Made by a program: the position numbers and the translations under genes. 64,000 bases of DNA. Origin: Luteimonas colneyensis (GTDB taxonomy: Bacteria > Pseudomonadota > Gammaproteobacteria > Xanthomonadales > Xanthomonadaceae). This document shows, piece after piece, positions 10,011 through 18,768 of the stretch (positions are counted from its first letter, which is position 1; every line of letters begins with the position of its first letter). Below the pieces are notes generated by a model, which made no database searches, was not told the origin of the DNA, and saw only the letters and a list, made by a program, of their open reading frames with translations. The stretch covers positions 62,001 through 126,000 of the forward strand of contig NZ_JACSQJ010000009.1 in assembly GCF_014836665.1 (NCBI RefSeq), written 5' to 3'.

Positions 10011-11432
10011 TCAGTCCGTGGCCGGCGATTCGGCCGTGGCCATGCGGCCGCGCAGCGAATTGCTCAGCGCCCCGGTGATCACCACGTCGACGAACTGCCC
10101 CACCAGGCGCGGATGCCCGGCGAAGTTCACCGGGCGCATGTTCTCGGTCTTGCCGGTGAGTTCCTCCGGGTTCCTGCGCGAGGGCCCGGTCACCAGCACC
10201 TTCTGCACGCTGCCGACCATCGCCCGCGAGATGCCGGCCGAATATTCGTTGATGTGCGCCTGCAGCCGCGACAGGCGCGCGTGCTTCACCTCGCTGGACA
10301 CGCTGTCCTCGAGGTCCGCGGCGGGCGTACCCGGGCGGCGCGAGTAGATGAAGGAGAACGACTGGTCGAAGCCCACGTCCTCGATCAGCTTCATGGTCTT
10401 CTCGAAGTCGGCATCGGTCTCGCCCGGGAAGCCGACGATGAAGTCCGAGGAGATGGAGATGTCCGGGCGCACCGCGCGCAGCTTCCTGATTTTCTGCTTG
10501 AACTCGAGCGCGGTGTAGCCGCGCTTCATCGCCGACAGGATGCGGTCCGAACCCGACTGCACCGGCAGGTGCAGGTAGTTGGCCAGCTGCGGCACGTCGC
10601 GGTAGGCCTCGACCAGCGAGTCCGAGAACTCCAGCGGGTGCGAGGTGGTGAAGCGGATGCGGTCGATGCCCTCGATCTCGGCGATGGTGCGGATCAGCAG
10701 GCCGAGGTCGGCCGTCTCCCCGCCGTCGCCCCCATTCCCTTCGGAAGCGATGGGCCCGCGGTAGGCGTTGACGTTCTGCCCCAGCAGGTTGACCTCGCGC
10801 ACGCCCTGGGCCGCGAGCTGCATCACTTCCACCAGCACGTCCTCGAAAGGCCGGCTGACCTCCTCGCCGCGGGTGTAGGGCACCACGCAGAACGAGCAGT
10901 ACTTGCTGCAGCCCTCCATGATCGAGACGAAGGCGCTGGGGCCCTCCGCCCGCGGCTCGGGCAGGCGGTCGAACTTCTCGATCTCGGGGAAGCTGATGTC
11001 GACCTGGGGGCGGCCCGATTCGCGCCGGCCGCGCAGCAGCTCCGGCAGCCGGTGCAGGGTCTGCGGGCCGAACACCAGGTCGACGTGGGGCGCGCGCTTC
11101 ACGATCGCCTCGCCCTCCTGGCTGGCCACGCAGCCGCCCACGCCGATCAGGACCGGGCGCCCGCCCTGCTTCAGGGCCTTCCAGCGGCCCAGCTGGCTGA
11201 ACACCTTTTCCTGCGCTTTTTCGCGAATCGAGCAGGTATTGACCAGGATCACGTCGGCTTCTTCGACGTTCGTGGTGAGTTCAAGCCCGTCGGAGGCCGC
11301 CAGCACGTCGGCCATCCGTGCCGAGTCGTATTCGTTCATCTGGCAGCCGTGGGTCTGGATGAAGAGCTTGCCGCGGGCGGGCGGCGCGGGAACGACGGAC
11401 GCGTCGTCCGGCAGGGTCTGGTCGTGGGTCAT
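10011..11432 (-). CDS. miaB: tRNA-2-methylthio-N6-dimethylallyladenosine synthase MiaB
   Basis: A 473-residue radical SAM methylthiotransferase that converts i6A37 to ms2i6A37 in tRNAs. The N-terminal UPF0004 domain carries the three cysteines of the auxiliary iron-sulfur cluster in [20 protein letters not shown] and GVGGCVASQ. The radical SAM cluster is CSKYCSFC, and a C-terminal TRAM domain follows. A short glycine-rich insert (near residue 240, EGNGGDGGE) is seen in a loop of the radical SAM barrel. It heads the miaB-ybeZ-ybeY group on the minus strand. A 25-residue N-terminal extension before LFIQTHGCQ is typical of xanthomonads. Confidence 0.97.
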   Translation of the reverse strand: MTHDQTLPDDASVVPAPPARGKLFIQTHGCQMNEYDSARMADVLAASDGLELTTNVEEADVILVNTCSIREKAQEKVFSQLGRWKALKQGGRPVLIGVGGCVASQEGEAIVKRAPHVDLVFGPQTLHRLPELLRGRRESGRPQVDISFPEIEKFDRLPEPRAEGPSAFVSIMEGCSKYCSFCVVPYTRGEEVSRPFEDVLVEVMQLAAQGVREVNLLGQNVNAYRGPIASEGNGGDGGETADLGLLIRTIAEIEGIDRIRFTTSHPLEFSDSLVEAYRDVPQLANYLHLPVQSGSDRILSAMKRGYTALEFKQKIRKLRAVRPDISISSDFIVGFPGETDADFEKTMKLIEDVGFDQSFSFIYSRRPGTPAADLEDSVSSEVKHARLSRLQAHINEYSAGISRAMVGSVQKVLVTGPSRRNPEELTGKTENMRPVNFAGHPRLVGQFVDVVITGALSNSLRGRMATAESPATD

Positions 11433-11613
11433 GGCGTTCCGGGGCGCGGCGGTGAGTCCGGGCCGGATGGGGGGTGGTCGCGCAGTGTAAACCGCGGGCC
11501 GCCGGGCTGGCCGCGGCGGGGGGCGGGGGGCGTTTCCTTGGGCATGGTCACGGTTCGGGGCCTTGGCAAGGCCCCTCCAAGATAGGAGACTGCGCGCGAA
11601 TGGAGGGGTGGGG

Positions 11614-12570
11614 ATGAATCGCTACGGGACAATCCTGGGGTTCGCCTGGGCGGCGATGATCGGCCTGGCCTGCGTGGACGCGGCCGGTCCCGCCGTGGCC
11701 GGCACCATCTACCGCTGCGAGGCCGGCGACGGCGTCACCAGCTATGTCAGCCGCCGCATCAGCGGCGCGAAATGCTCGGTTGCCACCACCTACCGCCCCG
11801 GCCGGCCGTCGCGGCCGAGCCAGCCATCGACCACGCCCGGAGCCGTCGGGGCCGCGACCGCGTCCACCGCGGTGGCAGGCTCGCCGGCGTCAATCAACGC
11901 GAATGCGCCCTCGACCTTCATGGGCGGCACGACGGCGGGCTCCCCGTCGATCCAGGTGCCGTCGGCGCCCTCGGCCAGCGCCGGCTCGCGGCGTCTGGTG
12001 CAGGGCCAGGTGTACTCCTACGTGAAGGATGGCGTGCGCCACTACACCAGCCGCAGGCCCGCGCGTGGCGGCGACGCCAGCGCGGTGCGCACCATTCGCT
12101 ACAGCTTCTTCGAATCCTGTTACGCCTGCGGCTCGCCGGGCCTCAACTTCTCCAACGTGCGGCTCAACACCGCCGCCTACAACGCGGAGGTCAGGGCGGC
12201 CGCGCAGGAGTTCGGCGTCGAGGAGGCGATCATCCGCGCGGTCATGCACGCCGAGTCGGCGTTCAATCCCAATGCCCTGTCCCGCGTCGGCGCGCAGGGG
12301 CTGATGCAGCTGATGCCCGCCACCGCCGACCGGTTCGGCGTGGTCAACGCCTTCGATCCGTCGCAGAACATCCGCGGCGGGGTCAAATACCTGGCGTGGC
12401 TGCTCAAGCGGTTCAACGGCGACCTGACGCTGGCCGCGGCCGGCTACAACGCCGGCGAGGGCGCCGTGGACCGCCACAAGGGCGTGCCGCCGTACAGCGA
12501 GACGCGGCGCTATGTCGAGCGCGTCGGCGTCCTGGCCGACCGCTACCGGGCCCAGCTGGCCGCGAACTGA
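11614..12570 (+). CDS. Secreted lytic transglycosylase (SLT family) with DUF4124-like repeats
   Basis: A 318-residue exported protein. After a signal peptide ending near PAVAG it has a DUF4124-like segment ([18 protein letters not shown]), a Ser/Pro/Ala-rich linker, a second similar segment ([18 protein letters not shown]), and a C-terminal SLT lysozyme-like domain. The catalytic glutamate is in [13 protein letters not shown], followed by the family blocks [13 protein letters not shown] and [12 protein letters not shown]. It would cleave peptidoglycan in the periplasm to give 1,6-anhydro ends. The ATG at 11614 has a strong GGAGGGG site upstream. It is transcribed away from miaB. The two DUF4124-like segments may help in cell-wall or partner binding. 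Confidence 0.9.
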   Translation: MNRYGTILGFAWAAMIGLACVDAAGPAVAGTIYRCEAGDGVTSYVSRRISGAKCSVATTYRPGRPSRPSQPSTTPGAVGAATASTAVAGSPASINANAPSTFMGGTTAGSPSIQVPSAPSASAGSRRLVQGQVYSYVKDGVRHYTSRRPARGGDASAVRTIRYSFFESCYACGSPGLNFSNVRLNTAAYNAEVRAAAQEFGVEEAIIRAVMHAESAFNPNALSRVGAQGLMQLMPATADRFGVVNAFDPSQNIRGGVKYLAWLLKRFNGDLTLAAAGYNAGEGAVDRHKGVPPYSETRRYVERVGVLADRYRAQLAAN

Positions 12571-12591
12571 GCGGGTCCTGGACCGCCGACG

Positions 12592-12621
12592 TTGTCCCTC
12601 GAATCGGCGTTCCGCTACACT
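12592..12621 (+). promoter_or_regulatory. Candidate sigma-70 promoter for the pet operon
   Basis: TTGTCC and TACACT are separated by 18 bases in the gap between the transglycosylase and petA. Each hexamer matches consensus at four of six positions. The predicted transcript would have a leader of about 85 bases before petA, and this leader contains a short CTCCG/CGGAG stem. Confidence 0.4.
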
Positions 12622-12712
12622 TCATCGTCTTTGCGGCGCGTCTCCGGTTACGGAGGCTGCGCGCGCGGCAGCCAGTACACACACAAGCGACCGTAGGTTT
12701 TCCGGAGTGGCG

Positions 12713-13348
12713 ATGGGCAACGAAGGGGTTATGGATCCTGTCGGGGAGGGCACGGTCGACAACGGCCGCCGCCGGTTCCTCACAGCCACGACGGCGGTGG
12801 TCGGCGCGGCAGGCGTCGGCGTTGCCGCAGTTCCGTTCATCAAGACCTGGTTCCCGAGCCAGCGCGCGCAGCTGGCCGGTGCGCCGGTGACCGCGGACAT
12901 CAGCGCGCTGGCCGAGGGCGAGCGCATGATCCTCGAGTGGCGCGGCCAGCCGATCTGGATCGTCAAGCGCTCGCAGGCCGTCCTGCAGGCGCTGCCGACG
13001 CTGGACGACCAGCTGCGCGATCCGAAGTCGGAGAACGTCGAGCAGCAGCCGGACTACGTCCGCGACGCCAACCCCGAGCTGCGCTCGCTGAAGCCGGAGA
13101 TCTCGGTGCTCGTCGGCCTCTGCACCCACCTCGGCTGCTCGCCGGAGATGGTCGCCAAGATCGGCCCGGCGCCGTTCGATCCGGAATGGAAGGGCGGCTA
13201 CTTCTGCCCCTGCCACAAGTCGAAGTTCGACATGGCCGGCCGCGTCTACCAGGGCGTGCCGGCACCGACCAACCTCGTGGTGCCGCCGCACCATTTCGCC
13301 GACGACACCACCATCGTCGTCGGCGTCGATCCGCAGGGGGCCGCGTAA
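12713..13348 (+). CDS. petA: Ubiquinol-cytochrome c reductase iron-sulfur (Rieske) subunit
   Basis: A 211-residue Rieske protein of the cytochrome bc1 complex, which passes electrons from ubiquinol to cytochrome c and pumps protons. The N-terminus has a twin-arginine-type segment (NGRRRFLTATT) and one membrane helix, as expected for Tat-dependent insertion. The [2Fe-2S] ligands are in CTHLGCSP and CPCHKSKFD near residues 139-170. The ATG at 12713 is supported by a GGAG about seven bases upstream. It is the first gene of petABC; petB starts three bases after its stop. The start could alternatively be the internal MDPVGEG methionine. Confidence 0.96.
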   Translation: MGNEGVMDPVGEGTVDNGRRRFLTATTAVVGAAGVGVAAVPFIKTWFPSQRAQLAGAPVTADISALAEGERMILEWRGQPIWIVKRSQAVLQALPTLDDQLRDPKSENVEQQPDYVRDANPELRSLKPEISVLVGLCTHLGCSPEMVAKIGPAPFDPEWKGGYFCPCHKSKFDMAGRVYQGVPAPTNLVVPPHHFADDTTIVVGVDPQGAA

Positions 13349-13351
13349 GCC

Positions 13352-14611
13352 ATGTCGAACCTGATCGTGCGTACCGCCAACACGGTGGCGGACTGGGTCA
13401 ACGAGCGCGCACCGGGCATGATGCCCGTGTACCGGAAGCACATGTCCGAGTACTACGCGCCGAAGAACTTCAACATCTGGTACATCTTCGGCGTGCTGTC
13501 GATCGTGGTGCTGGCCAACCAGATCGTCACCGGCATCTTCCTGACGATGCACTACAAGCCGTCCGCCGCCGAGGCCTTCGCCTCGGTCGAGTACATCATG
13601 CGCGACGTGGAGTGGGGCTGGCTGATCCGGTACATGCATTCCACCGGCGCCTCGCTGTTCTTCATCGTGGTCTACATCCACATGTTCCGCGGGCTCATGT
13701 ACGGCAGCTACCAGAAGCCGCGCGAGCTTGTGTGGATCCTCGGCATGCTGATCTACCTGGTGCTGATGGCCGAGGCCTTCCTGGGCTACGTGCTGCCCTG
13801 GGGCCAGATGTCGTTCTGGGGCGCGAAGGTGATCATCTCGCTGTTCGGCGCCATCCCGGTGATCGGCAACGGCCTGGTCGAGTGGATCATGGGCGACTAC
13901 CTGCCCAGCGACGCCACGCTGAACCGCTTCTTCGCCCTGCACGTGATCGCGCTGCCGCTGGTGCTGCTGCTGCTGGTGGTGCTGCATATCTTCGCGCTGC
14001 ACGAGGTCGGTTCGAACAACCCCGACGGCGTCGAGATCAAGAAGGGCCCGAAGGGCAATCGCTGGTCGCCGACCGCGCCTGCCGATGGCGTCCCCTTCCA
14101 CCCGTACTACACGGTGAAGGACACTTTCTACGTCGGCTTCTTCCTGATGATCGCGGCCTTCATCATCTTCTTCGCACCGGCCTTCGGCGGCTGGTTCCTG
14201 GAGCATGACAACTTCACCGAGGCCAACCGCCTGGTGACGCCCCAGCACATCAAGCCGGTGTGGTACTACACGCCCTATTACGCGATGCTGCGCGTGGTCC
14301 CGAACAAGCTCGGCGGCGTCCTGGTCATGTTCGGCGCGATCGCGATCCTGTTCCTGGTGCCGTGGCTGGACCGCGCGAAGGTCAAGTCCTATCGCTACCG
14401 CGGCCTGATGTCCAAGGTGCTGCTGGGCCTGTTCGCGATCACCTTCATCTGGCTGGGCAAGATCGGTGCCGGCCCGGGCACGGATCCGGTCGAGACCATC
14501 GTCGGCCGCTTCCTGACCGCGTTCTACTTCCTGTTCTTCCTGACCATGCCGTTGTGGACGGCGATCGACAAGACCAAGCCGGTTCCGGAGCGGGTGACGA
14601 CGCATGACTAA
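13352..14611 (+). CDS. petB: Cytochrome b subunit of the bc1 complex
   Basis: A 419-residue membrane protein that binds two b-type hemes and carries the quinone Qo and Qi sites. The heme-ligating histidines lie in helix B (MHSTGASLFFIVVYIHMFRG) and helix D (FFALHVIALPLVLLLLVVLHIFALHEVG). The sequence HHIKP-like C-terminal region and the TPQHIKPVWYYTPYYAMLR block mark the cytochrome b C-terminal domain. It sits between petA and petC and overlaps petC by eight bases, a strong sign of translational coupling. It is full length and shows nothing unusual. Confidence 0.97.
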   Translation: MSNLIVRTANTVADWVNERAPGMMPVYRKHMSEYYAPKNFNIWYIFGVLSIVVLANQIVTGIFLTMHYKPSAAEAFASVEYIMRDVEWGWLIRYMHSTGASLFFIVVYIHMFRGLMYGSYQKPRELVWILGMLIYLVLMAEAFLGYVLPWGQMSFWGAKVIISLFGAIPVIGNGLVEWIMGDYLPSDATLNRFFALHVIALPLVLLLLVVLHIFALHEVGSNNPDGVEIKKGPKGNRWSPTAPADGVPFHPYYTVKDTFYVGFFLMIAAFIIFFAPAFGGWFLEHDNFTEANRLVTPQHIKPVWYYTPYYAMLRVVPNKLGGVLVMFGAIAILFLVPWLDRAKVKSYRYRGLMSKVLLGLFAITFIWLGKIGAGPGTDPVETIVGRFLTAFYFLFFLTMPLWTAIDKTKPVPERVTTHD

Positions 14612-15356
14612 GCCCATGACCCTGATCACCCGCGTCGCGGCCTTCGCGGCCTCCATGCTGCTCTCGTTCTCCGCCCTGGCCGCCTCGGGCGGCCCGCTGC
14701 AGCACGCCGGTACCGACCTGGGCGACAAGGCCTCGCTGCAGCGTGGCGCCCAGCTGTTCATGAACTACTGCTCGTCCTGCCACTCCCTCAAGTACCTGCG
14801 CTATTCGCGCATGGCCGAGGACCTGGGGCTGACCGAGGAGGAGGTCATGGAGAACCTCAACTTCACCGGCGCCAAGTTCGGCGAGCAGATCCTCACCGCC
14901 ATGCCGGCCGAAGGCGCGGCGGAGTGGTTCGGCACCGTGCCGCCGGACCTCAGCCTGACCTCGCGCGTGCGTGGCGGCGACTGGATCTACAGCTACCTCA
15001 AGTCGTTCTACATCGACGAGGAGCGCCCGCTGGGCTGGAACAACACGGTGTTCCCGAACGCCTCGATGCCGAACGTGCTGTGGGAGATGCAGGGCGTGCA
15101 GCGCCCGGTCTACGGCAGCACCGACGCCGCCACCGGCGAGCCGACCATCGACCGCCTCGAAGTCGCCCAGCCGGGCAGCATGGACGGTCCGCAGTTCGAC
15201 CAGGCCGCGCGTGACATCACCGCGTTCCTCGAGTACGCGGGCGAGCCGATCGCGACCAAGCGCGAGGCGCTGGGCGTGTGGGTGATGCTGTTCCTGGCGT
15301 TCTTCACCTTCCTGGCATGGCTGCTGAAGAAGGAATACTGGAAGGACGTCCACTGA
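14604..15356 (+). CDS. petC: Cytochrome c1 subunit of the bc1 complex
   Basis: A 250-residue periplasmic cytochrome c1 anchored by a C-terminal helix. It has an N-terminal signal peptide (cleavage probably near SALAA), the heme c attachment motif CSSCH near residue 54 with the family extension SLKYLRYSRMAEDLG, and a C-terminal anchor (VWVMLFLAFFTFLAWLL) ending in basic residues. It accepts electrons from the Rieske protein and passes them to soluble or membrane cytochromes c. The start codon lies inside the end of petB (eight-base overlap). It completes petABC and is followed by sspA. Confidence 0.96.
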   Translation: MTKPMTLITRVAAFAASMLLSFSALAASGGPLQHAGTDLGDKASLQRGAQLFMNYCSSCHSLKYLRYSRMAEDLGLTEEEVMENLNFTGAKFGEQILTAMPAEGAAEWFGTVPPDLSLTSRVRGGDWIYSYLKSFYIDEERPLGWNNTVFPNASMPNVLWEMQGVQRPVYGSTDAATGEPTIDRLEVAQPGSMDGPQFDQAARDITAFLEYAGEPIATKREALGVWVMLFLAFFTFLAWLLKKEYWKDVH

Positions 15357-15444
15357 CGGCGACTGCAGGGAACCGGGCAGCCGTCCGCGAGGGGCGGGCG
15401 GCGCCAATGCGGCTGGCGGATTCCGGCCGCGGGAGAGTTGTTCG

Positions 15445-16083
15445 ATGATGGCAGCGAGTCCGCGCATGCGTAATGCACTCACGCTCTTTTCCTCGGCCGA
15501 CGACGTCCTCTGCCACCGGGTGCGGCTGGTGCTCGCGGCCAAGGGCGTCACCTACGACCTGATTACGGTCGACCCCAAGGACCCGCCGGAAGACCTGATC
15601 GACCTCAACCCGTACCACTCGGTGCCGACCCTGGTCGAGCGCGACCTGGTGCTGTACGCCGCGAGCGTCGTCACCGAATACCTGGACGAGCGCTACCCGC
15701 ATCCGCCGCTGATGCCCGTCGACCCGCTTTCGCGCGCCCGGCTGCGGCTGGCGATGCTGCGACTGGAACACGACTGGGTGCCGGAAGTCCGCGCCATCCA
15801 GACCGGCACCAAGGCCAACGCCGATGCCGCGCGCAAGCGCCTGAAGGAGCTCGTCGCCACCTCGGTGCCTTTGTTCAAGGCCTACAAGTTCTTCCTCAAT
15901 TCCGAGATGAGCCTGGCCGACTGCGCCATGGCGCCGATCATCTGGCGCCTCGAGGCCCTGGGCGTGCCGCTGCCCAAGGACGGCAAGGCGATCGAGGACT
16001 ACGGCAACCGCATCTTCCGCAACCCGGGATTCACGCGCAGCCTCACTCCGCAGGAGCGCAACCTGCGGGAGCTTCCGGCCTGA
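15445..16083 (+). CDS. sspA: Stringent starvation protein A homologue (GST fold)
   Basis: A 212-residue protein of the glutathione-S-transferase fold without the usual catalytic residue, matching SspA, an RNA polymerase-associated regulator. The thioredoxin-like N-terminal half holds ALTLFSSADDVLCHRVRLVLAAKGV and NPYHSVPTLVERDLVLY; the helical C-terminal half follows. It lies 88 bases after petC and 28 bases before sspB, a gene order widely conserved in beta- and gammaproteobacteria. The ATG at 15445 is followed directly by a second ATG at 15448, and either could be used. SspA acts with RNA polymerase in stationary phase and acid tolerance in E. coli. Confidence 0.93.
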   Translation: MMAASPRMRNALTLFSSADDVLCHRVRLVLAAKGVTYDLITVDPKDPPEDLIDLNPYHSVPTLVERDLVLYAASVVTEYLDERYPHPPLMPVDPLSRARLRLAMLRLEHDWVPEVRAIQTGTKANADAARKRLKELVATSVPLFKAYKFFLNSEMSLADCAMAPIIWRLEALGVPLPKDGKAIEDYGNRIFRNPGFTRSLTPQERNLRELPA

Positions 16084-16099
16084 AGTCGCCGTCCCGCGC

Positions 16100-16105
16100 T
16101 AGAAT
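16100..16105 (+). promoter_or_regulatory. -10 element placed for leaderless sspB transcription
   Basis: TAGAAT ends six bases before the sspB ATG. With normal spacing from a -10 element, transcription would start on the A of the ATG itself, giving a leaderless mRNA. I see no clear -35 box. The gene also lacks a ribosome-binding site, which fits. Confidence 0.45.
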
Positions 16106-16111
16106 CCGGGC

Positions 16112-16651
16112 ATGAACGATGCTTCCCGGATGACCAGCCATCGCCCCTATCTCCTGCGGGCGCTGTACGAATGGATCGTGGACAACGGGATGACGCCCCA
16201 CCTTCTGGTGGACGCGACCCGTCCGGGCGTGCGCGTGCCCGCGCACACCGTCAAGGAGGGCCGCGTGGTCCTCAACGTGGCCGAGCGTGCGGTCGCGCGC
16301 CTGGCCATGGACAACGAAGCGGTGAGCTTCACCGCGCGCTTCGGCGGGGTCAGCCACCCGGTGCAGGTGCCCATTGCCGCCGTGCTCGCCATCTACGCGC
16401 GCGAGACCGGACAGGGCATGGCGCTGCCCGAAGACCAGGGGCTGGCGGCCGACACCGGCGAGGGTGACGAAGTGGCCGATTCGGAAGGCGGCAGCGGCGC
16501 GGAGTCGACGGGCGAGGTCGTGCTCGGCGTGGTGCCCGGCGGCATCAGCGACGACCAGGGCGCGGACGGAGACAGTGACGGGGACGGCGGCGACGACGAC
16601 GACGGCGGGCCGGCCCCCAGGCGCGGTGCGCATCTTCGCGTCGTGAAGTAG
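16112..16651 (+). CDS. sspB: ClpXP protease specificity-enhancing factor SspB
   Basis: A 179-residue adaptor that tethers ssrA-tagged proteins to ClpXP. The N-terminal 110 residues form the substrate-binding domain (RPYLLRALYEWIVDNGMTPHLLVD is the family opening). A long acidic, Gly/Asp/Glu-rich flexible linker follows, and the protein ends in HLRVVK, matching the ClpX-binding XB tail of E. coli SspB (LRVVK). All parts needed for adaptor function are therefore present. It follows sspA after 28 bases, and the gap contains a TAGAAT -10 box placed for a leaderless transcript, so it may also be expressed on its own. Confidence 0.95.
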   Translation: MNDASRMTSHRPYLLRALYEWIVDNGMTPHLLVDATRPGVRVPAHTVKEGRVVLNVAERAVARLAMDNEAVSFTARFGGVSHPVQVPIAAVLAIYARETGQGMALPEDQGLAADTGEGDEVADSEGGSGAESTGEVVLGVVPGGISDDQGADGDSDGDGGDDDDGGPAPRRGAHLRVVK

Positions 16652-16657
16652 GCCCGC

Positions 16658-16990
16658 TCAGTCCTCGCCGAGCAGGCCGGACGCCACCGCCGGCGCAGGG
16701 CCGGTGAACGACACCAGGCGCGTGCCATGGAACACCATGCGCCCGCGCTGCCGGTCCATGCCGTCGTGCGAATACTCGAATCGGAAGCTGCGCTCCAGGC
16801 CGAGGCGGCCGTCGTCGCGGCGTCGCAGTCGCAGGCCCACGGCGTGCACGGTCTGGTCGAGCAGCTGCACGCCCGCGGCGCGGCAGGCGGAGTGGCCGAC
16901 CTGGATCGCGTGTTCGCTGGCGGCACGCGCGGCATTCCACCACGCATAAGCGAGGGCGCCGGCTATCATGAGCAGGATCAGACTGGGCAT
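16658..16990 (-). CDS. DUF3301 family single-pass membrane protein
   Basis: A 110-residue protein with one N-terminal membrane helix (MPSLILLMIAGALAYAWWNAAR) and a soluble domain with the DUF3301 features AACRAAGVQLLDQTV-like (here SACRAAGVQLLDQTVHAVGLRLRRRDDG) and RSFRFEYSHDG. The function of the family is unknown. The start at 16990 is chosen because it places the helix at the N-terminus, as in homologues; an in-frame start at 17083 would add a polar stretch. It is convergent with sspB, whose stop is only six bases away, and divergent from the FHA-domain gene. Confidence 0.82.
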   Translation of the reverse strand: MPSLILLMIAGALAYAWWNAARAASEHAIQVGHSACRAAGVQLLDQTVHAVGLRLRRRDDGRLGLERSFRFEYSHDGMDRQRGRMVFHGTRLVSFTGPAPAVASGLLGED

Positions 16991-17071
16991 GGTCCGGCAA
17001 TCTGGGGCCAACCCGTGGTTTGGGCAAGCCTTTGCGTGGGCTTCACGCAGGACGTCGCAGTTTCTATCCGC

Positions 17072-17581
17072 ATGAACACCCAACTCCGTGCCGAGCCGGC
17101 CACCGCTTCACCCGAGCCGCAGGATGGGCGCGGCCACGTCGCCGCGACGGTGGTCAGGCCCGCGCTGCCGCGATTCGTGCTGCGCGGCGTGAGCGGCGCG
17201 GGCTTCGGGCGCACCTTTCCCCTGGTCGGGCCGACGATGCTGGGACGTGCGGCCGACTGCGGCATCCATCTCGACCACCCGGGCGTGTCGCGGGAACACC
17301 TGCGGCTGACGCCGACGGCGGAGGGCCTGCTGGTGGAAGACCTGGGCTCGACCAACGGCTGGCTGCTCAACGAGGTGCCGCAGCAGCGCGCGTGGGCACG
17401 CCATGGCGACGAGCTCGGCATCGACGTGCTGAGGTTCCGGGTGGTGGCACCAGGCGTGGCGACGGCATCGGATGCGCCAACGGCGCGGAGCGCGCCGGCC
17501 CGGAAGCGCGGCGTGTCGCGCGGGTGGTGGTTCACCGCGCTGGGCGTGCTGGGCACGGCGGCGGTCCTGCTGCTGCGCTAG
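17072..17581 (+). CDS. Tail-anchored FHA-domain protein
   Basis: A 169-residue protein with a forkhead-associated domain between about residues 35 and 120. The phosphothreonine-binding signatures are GRAADCGIHLDHPGVSREHL and LGSTNGWLLN. A basic linker and one C-terminal hydrophobic helix (WWFTALGVLGTAAVLLLR) that ends the protein suggest tail anchoring with the FHA domain in the cytoplasm. FHA domains bind phosphothreonine peptides, so a Ser/Thr kinase partner is expected, but none is adjacent. Its stop codon and that of nadC overlap in the four bases CTAG (17578-17581), tail to tail. The exact role cannot be read from context. Confidence 0.85.
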   Translation: MNTQLRAEPATASPEPQDGRGHVAATVVRPALPRFVLRGVSGAGFGRTFPLVGPTMLGRAADCGIHLDHPGVSREHLRLTPTAEGLLVEDLGSTNGWLLNEVPQQRAWARHGDELGIDVLRFRVVAPGVATASDAPTARSAPARKRGVSRGWWFTALGVLGTAAVLLLR

Positions 17582-18444
17582 GCGGCCGGAGCCGGACCCA
17601 GCTTCAGCGAGAGGTCCACCGCGCGGACGTGCTTGGTCAGCCCGCCGATCGAGATGCAGTCGACGCCGTCCTCGGCGATCGCGCGCAGCGAGGCGAGGTC
17701 GACGCCACCGGACACTTCCAGCGGGATGCGCCCGGCCGCGATGCGCACCGCTTCGCGACGCGTCGCGGCGTCGAAATCGTCGACCAGGATGCGGTCGCAA
17801 CCCGCGTCGAGCGCCGCGCGCAGTTCGTCCAGGGTCTCGACCTCCACGATCAGCGGCAGGTGCGGCTGGCTGGCGCGCGCGGCGGCGATCGCGGCGCCGA
17901 TCGAACCGGCGGCGCGGACATGGTTCTCCTTCAGCATCACCGCGTCGTAAAGGCCCATGCGGTGGTTGTCGCCGCCGCCGACGCGCACGGCGTACTTCTG
18001 CGCCACGCGCAGTCCAGGCAGGGTCTTGCGCGTGTCGAGGATGCGCGCGCGGGTCCCGCGCACGGCCTCGACATGGGCGGCGGTCGCGGTGGCGGTGCCG
18101 GAGAGGGTCTGCATGAAGTTCAGCGAGCTGCGTTCGGCGCTGACCAGGGCGCGGGTACGGCCCTCGAGGATGGCCAGCACGGTGCCTGCGCGGACGCGAT
18201 CGCCTTCGGCCACGCGCCAATCGATCCGCACCCCGGGGTCGAGGGCGCGGTGGCAGGCGTCGAACCAGGGCCGGCCACAGGCCACCGCGTCTTCCTTGCA
18301 GAGCAGGTACGCGGACTCGGGGGCGTCGGGGAGCAGGGCGGCGGTGACGTCGCCAGCGCCCAGGTCCTCGGCCAGCGCGCGCCTGATGTCCGCGTCGACC
18401 TGGTCGGCGGGTGGCGGGGCGAATCCGGCCTCGCCCGCGCTCAT
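17578..18444 (-). CDS. nadC: Nicotinate-nucleotide pyrophosphorylase (carboxylating)
   Basis: A 288-residue quinolinate phosphoribosyltransferase for de novo NAD synthesis (quinolinate plus PRPP to nicotinate mononucleotide, CO2 and PPi). The conserved blocks SAERSSLNFMQTLSGTAT, ILDTRKTLPGLR and VGGGDNHRMGLYDAVMLKENH are all present, as is the C-terminal EVSGGVDLASLRAIAEDGVDCISIGGLTK. The start at 18444 overlaps the stop of the upstream Trm112-like gene by four bases (ATGA), which supports this choice over longer in-frame starts. nadA and nadB are not in the window. It is full length. Confidence 0.95.
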   Translation of the reverse strand: MSAGEAGFAPPPADQVDADIRRALAEDLGAGDVTAALLPDAPESAYLLCKEDAVACGRPWFDACHRALDPGVRIDWRVAEGDRVRAGTVLAILEGRTRALVSAERSSLNFMQTLSGTATATAAHVEAVRGTRARILDTRKTLPGLRVAQKYAVRVGGGDNHRMGLYDAVMLKENHVRAAGSIGAAIAAARASQPHLPLIVEVETLDELRAALDAGCDRILVDDFDAATRREAVRIAAGRIPLEVSGGVDLASLRAIAEDGVDCISIGGLTKHVRAVDLSLKLGPAPAA

Positions 18445-18710
18445 GCGCCGGTGAAGCCTTCGACCTGCGCGGTCGCGATCGCCTCCTCGGCGAGCAGGAC
18501 CGGGATGCCGTCGTCCACGCGGTACACGGTGCGGCGGTCGCGGGTGACCAGGGCTTCGCGCAGCGGCTCGGCCTGTGGCGCGTCGTCGCCGCGCGTCACG
18601 CCGCCGGCGGCGATGGCCCGGTTCAGCGCCTCCAGCCCGGCAGGCTCCAGCAGGGCCAGCGGCTGGCGGCTGGTGGGGCAGACGAGGATGTCGAGCAGCT
18701 TGCGGTCCAT
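18441..18710 (-). CDS. Trm112 family protein
   Basis: An 89-residue protein of the Trm112/YcaR (UPF0434) family. It begins MDRKLLDILVCPTSRQPL, where the family has a CP motif, and ends with the conserved VYRVDDGIPVLLAEEA block. Only the first of the zinc-type cysteines is kept, and an extra loop (about 25 residues with GDDAPQAEPLREAL) is inserted, as in xanthomonad members. Trm112 proteins activate methyltransferases in eukaryotes and archaea; bacterial partners are unclear. It is translationally coupled to nadC and divergent from purE. Confidence 0.85.
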   Translation of the reverse strand: MDRKLLDILVCPTSRQPLALLEPAGLEALNRAIAAGGVTRGDDAPQAEPLREALVTRDRRTVYRVDDGIPVLLAEEAIATAQVEGFTGA

Positions 18711-18768
18711 GGCGGGTACGGTCGGCGCGAGGGATCGCTAGAATACGTCTTTGCCACAGGGGACGGCC

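Noticed and set aside
12413..14761. A 782-codon frame on the minus strand across petA and petB
   Set aside because: It mirrors the bc1 genes and has the low-complexity His/Asp/Arg pattern of antisense frames.
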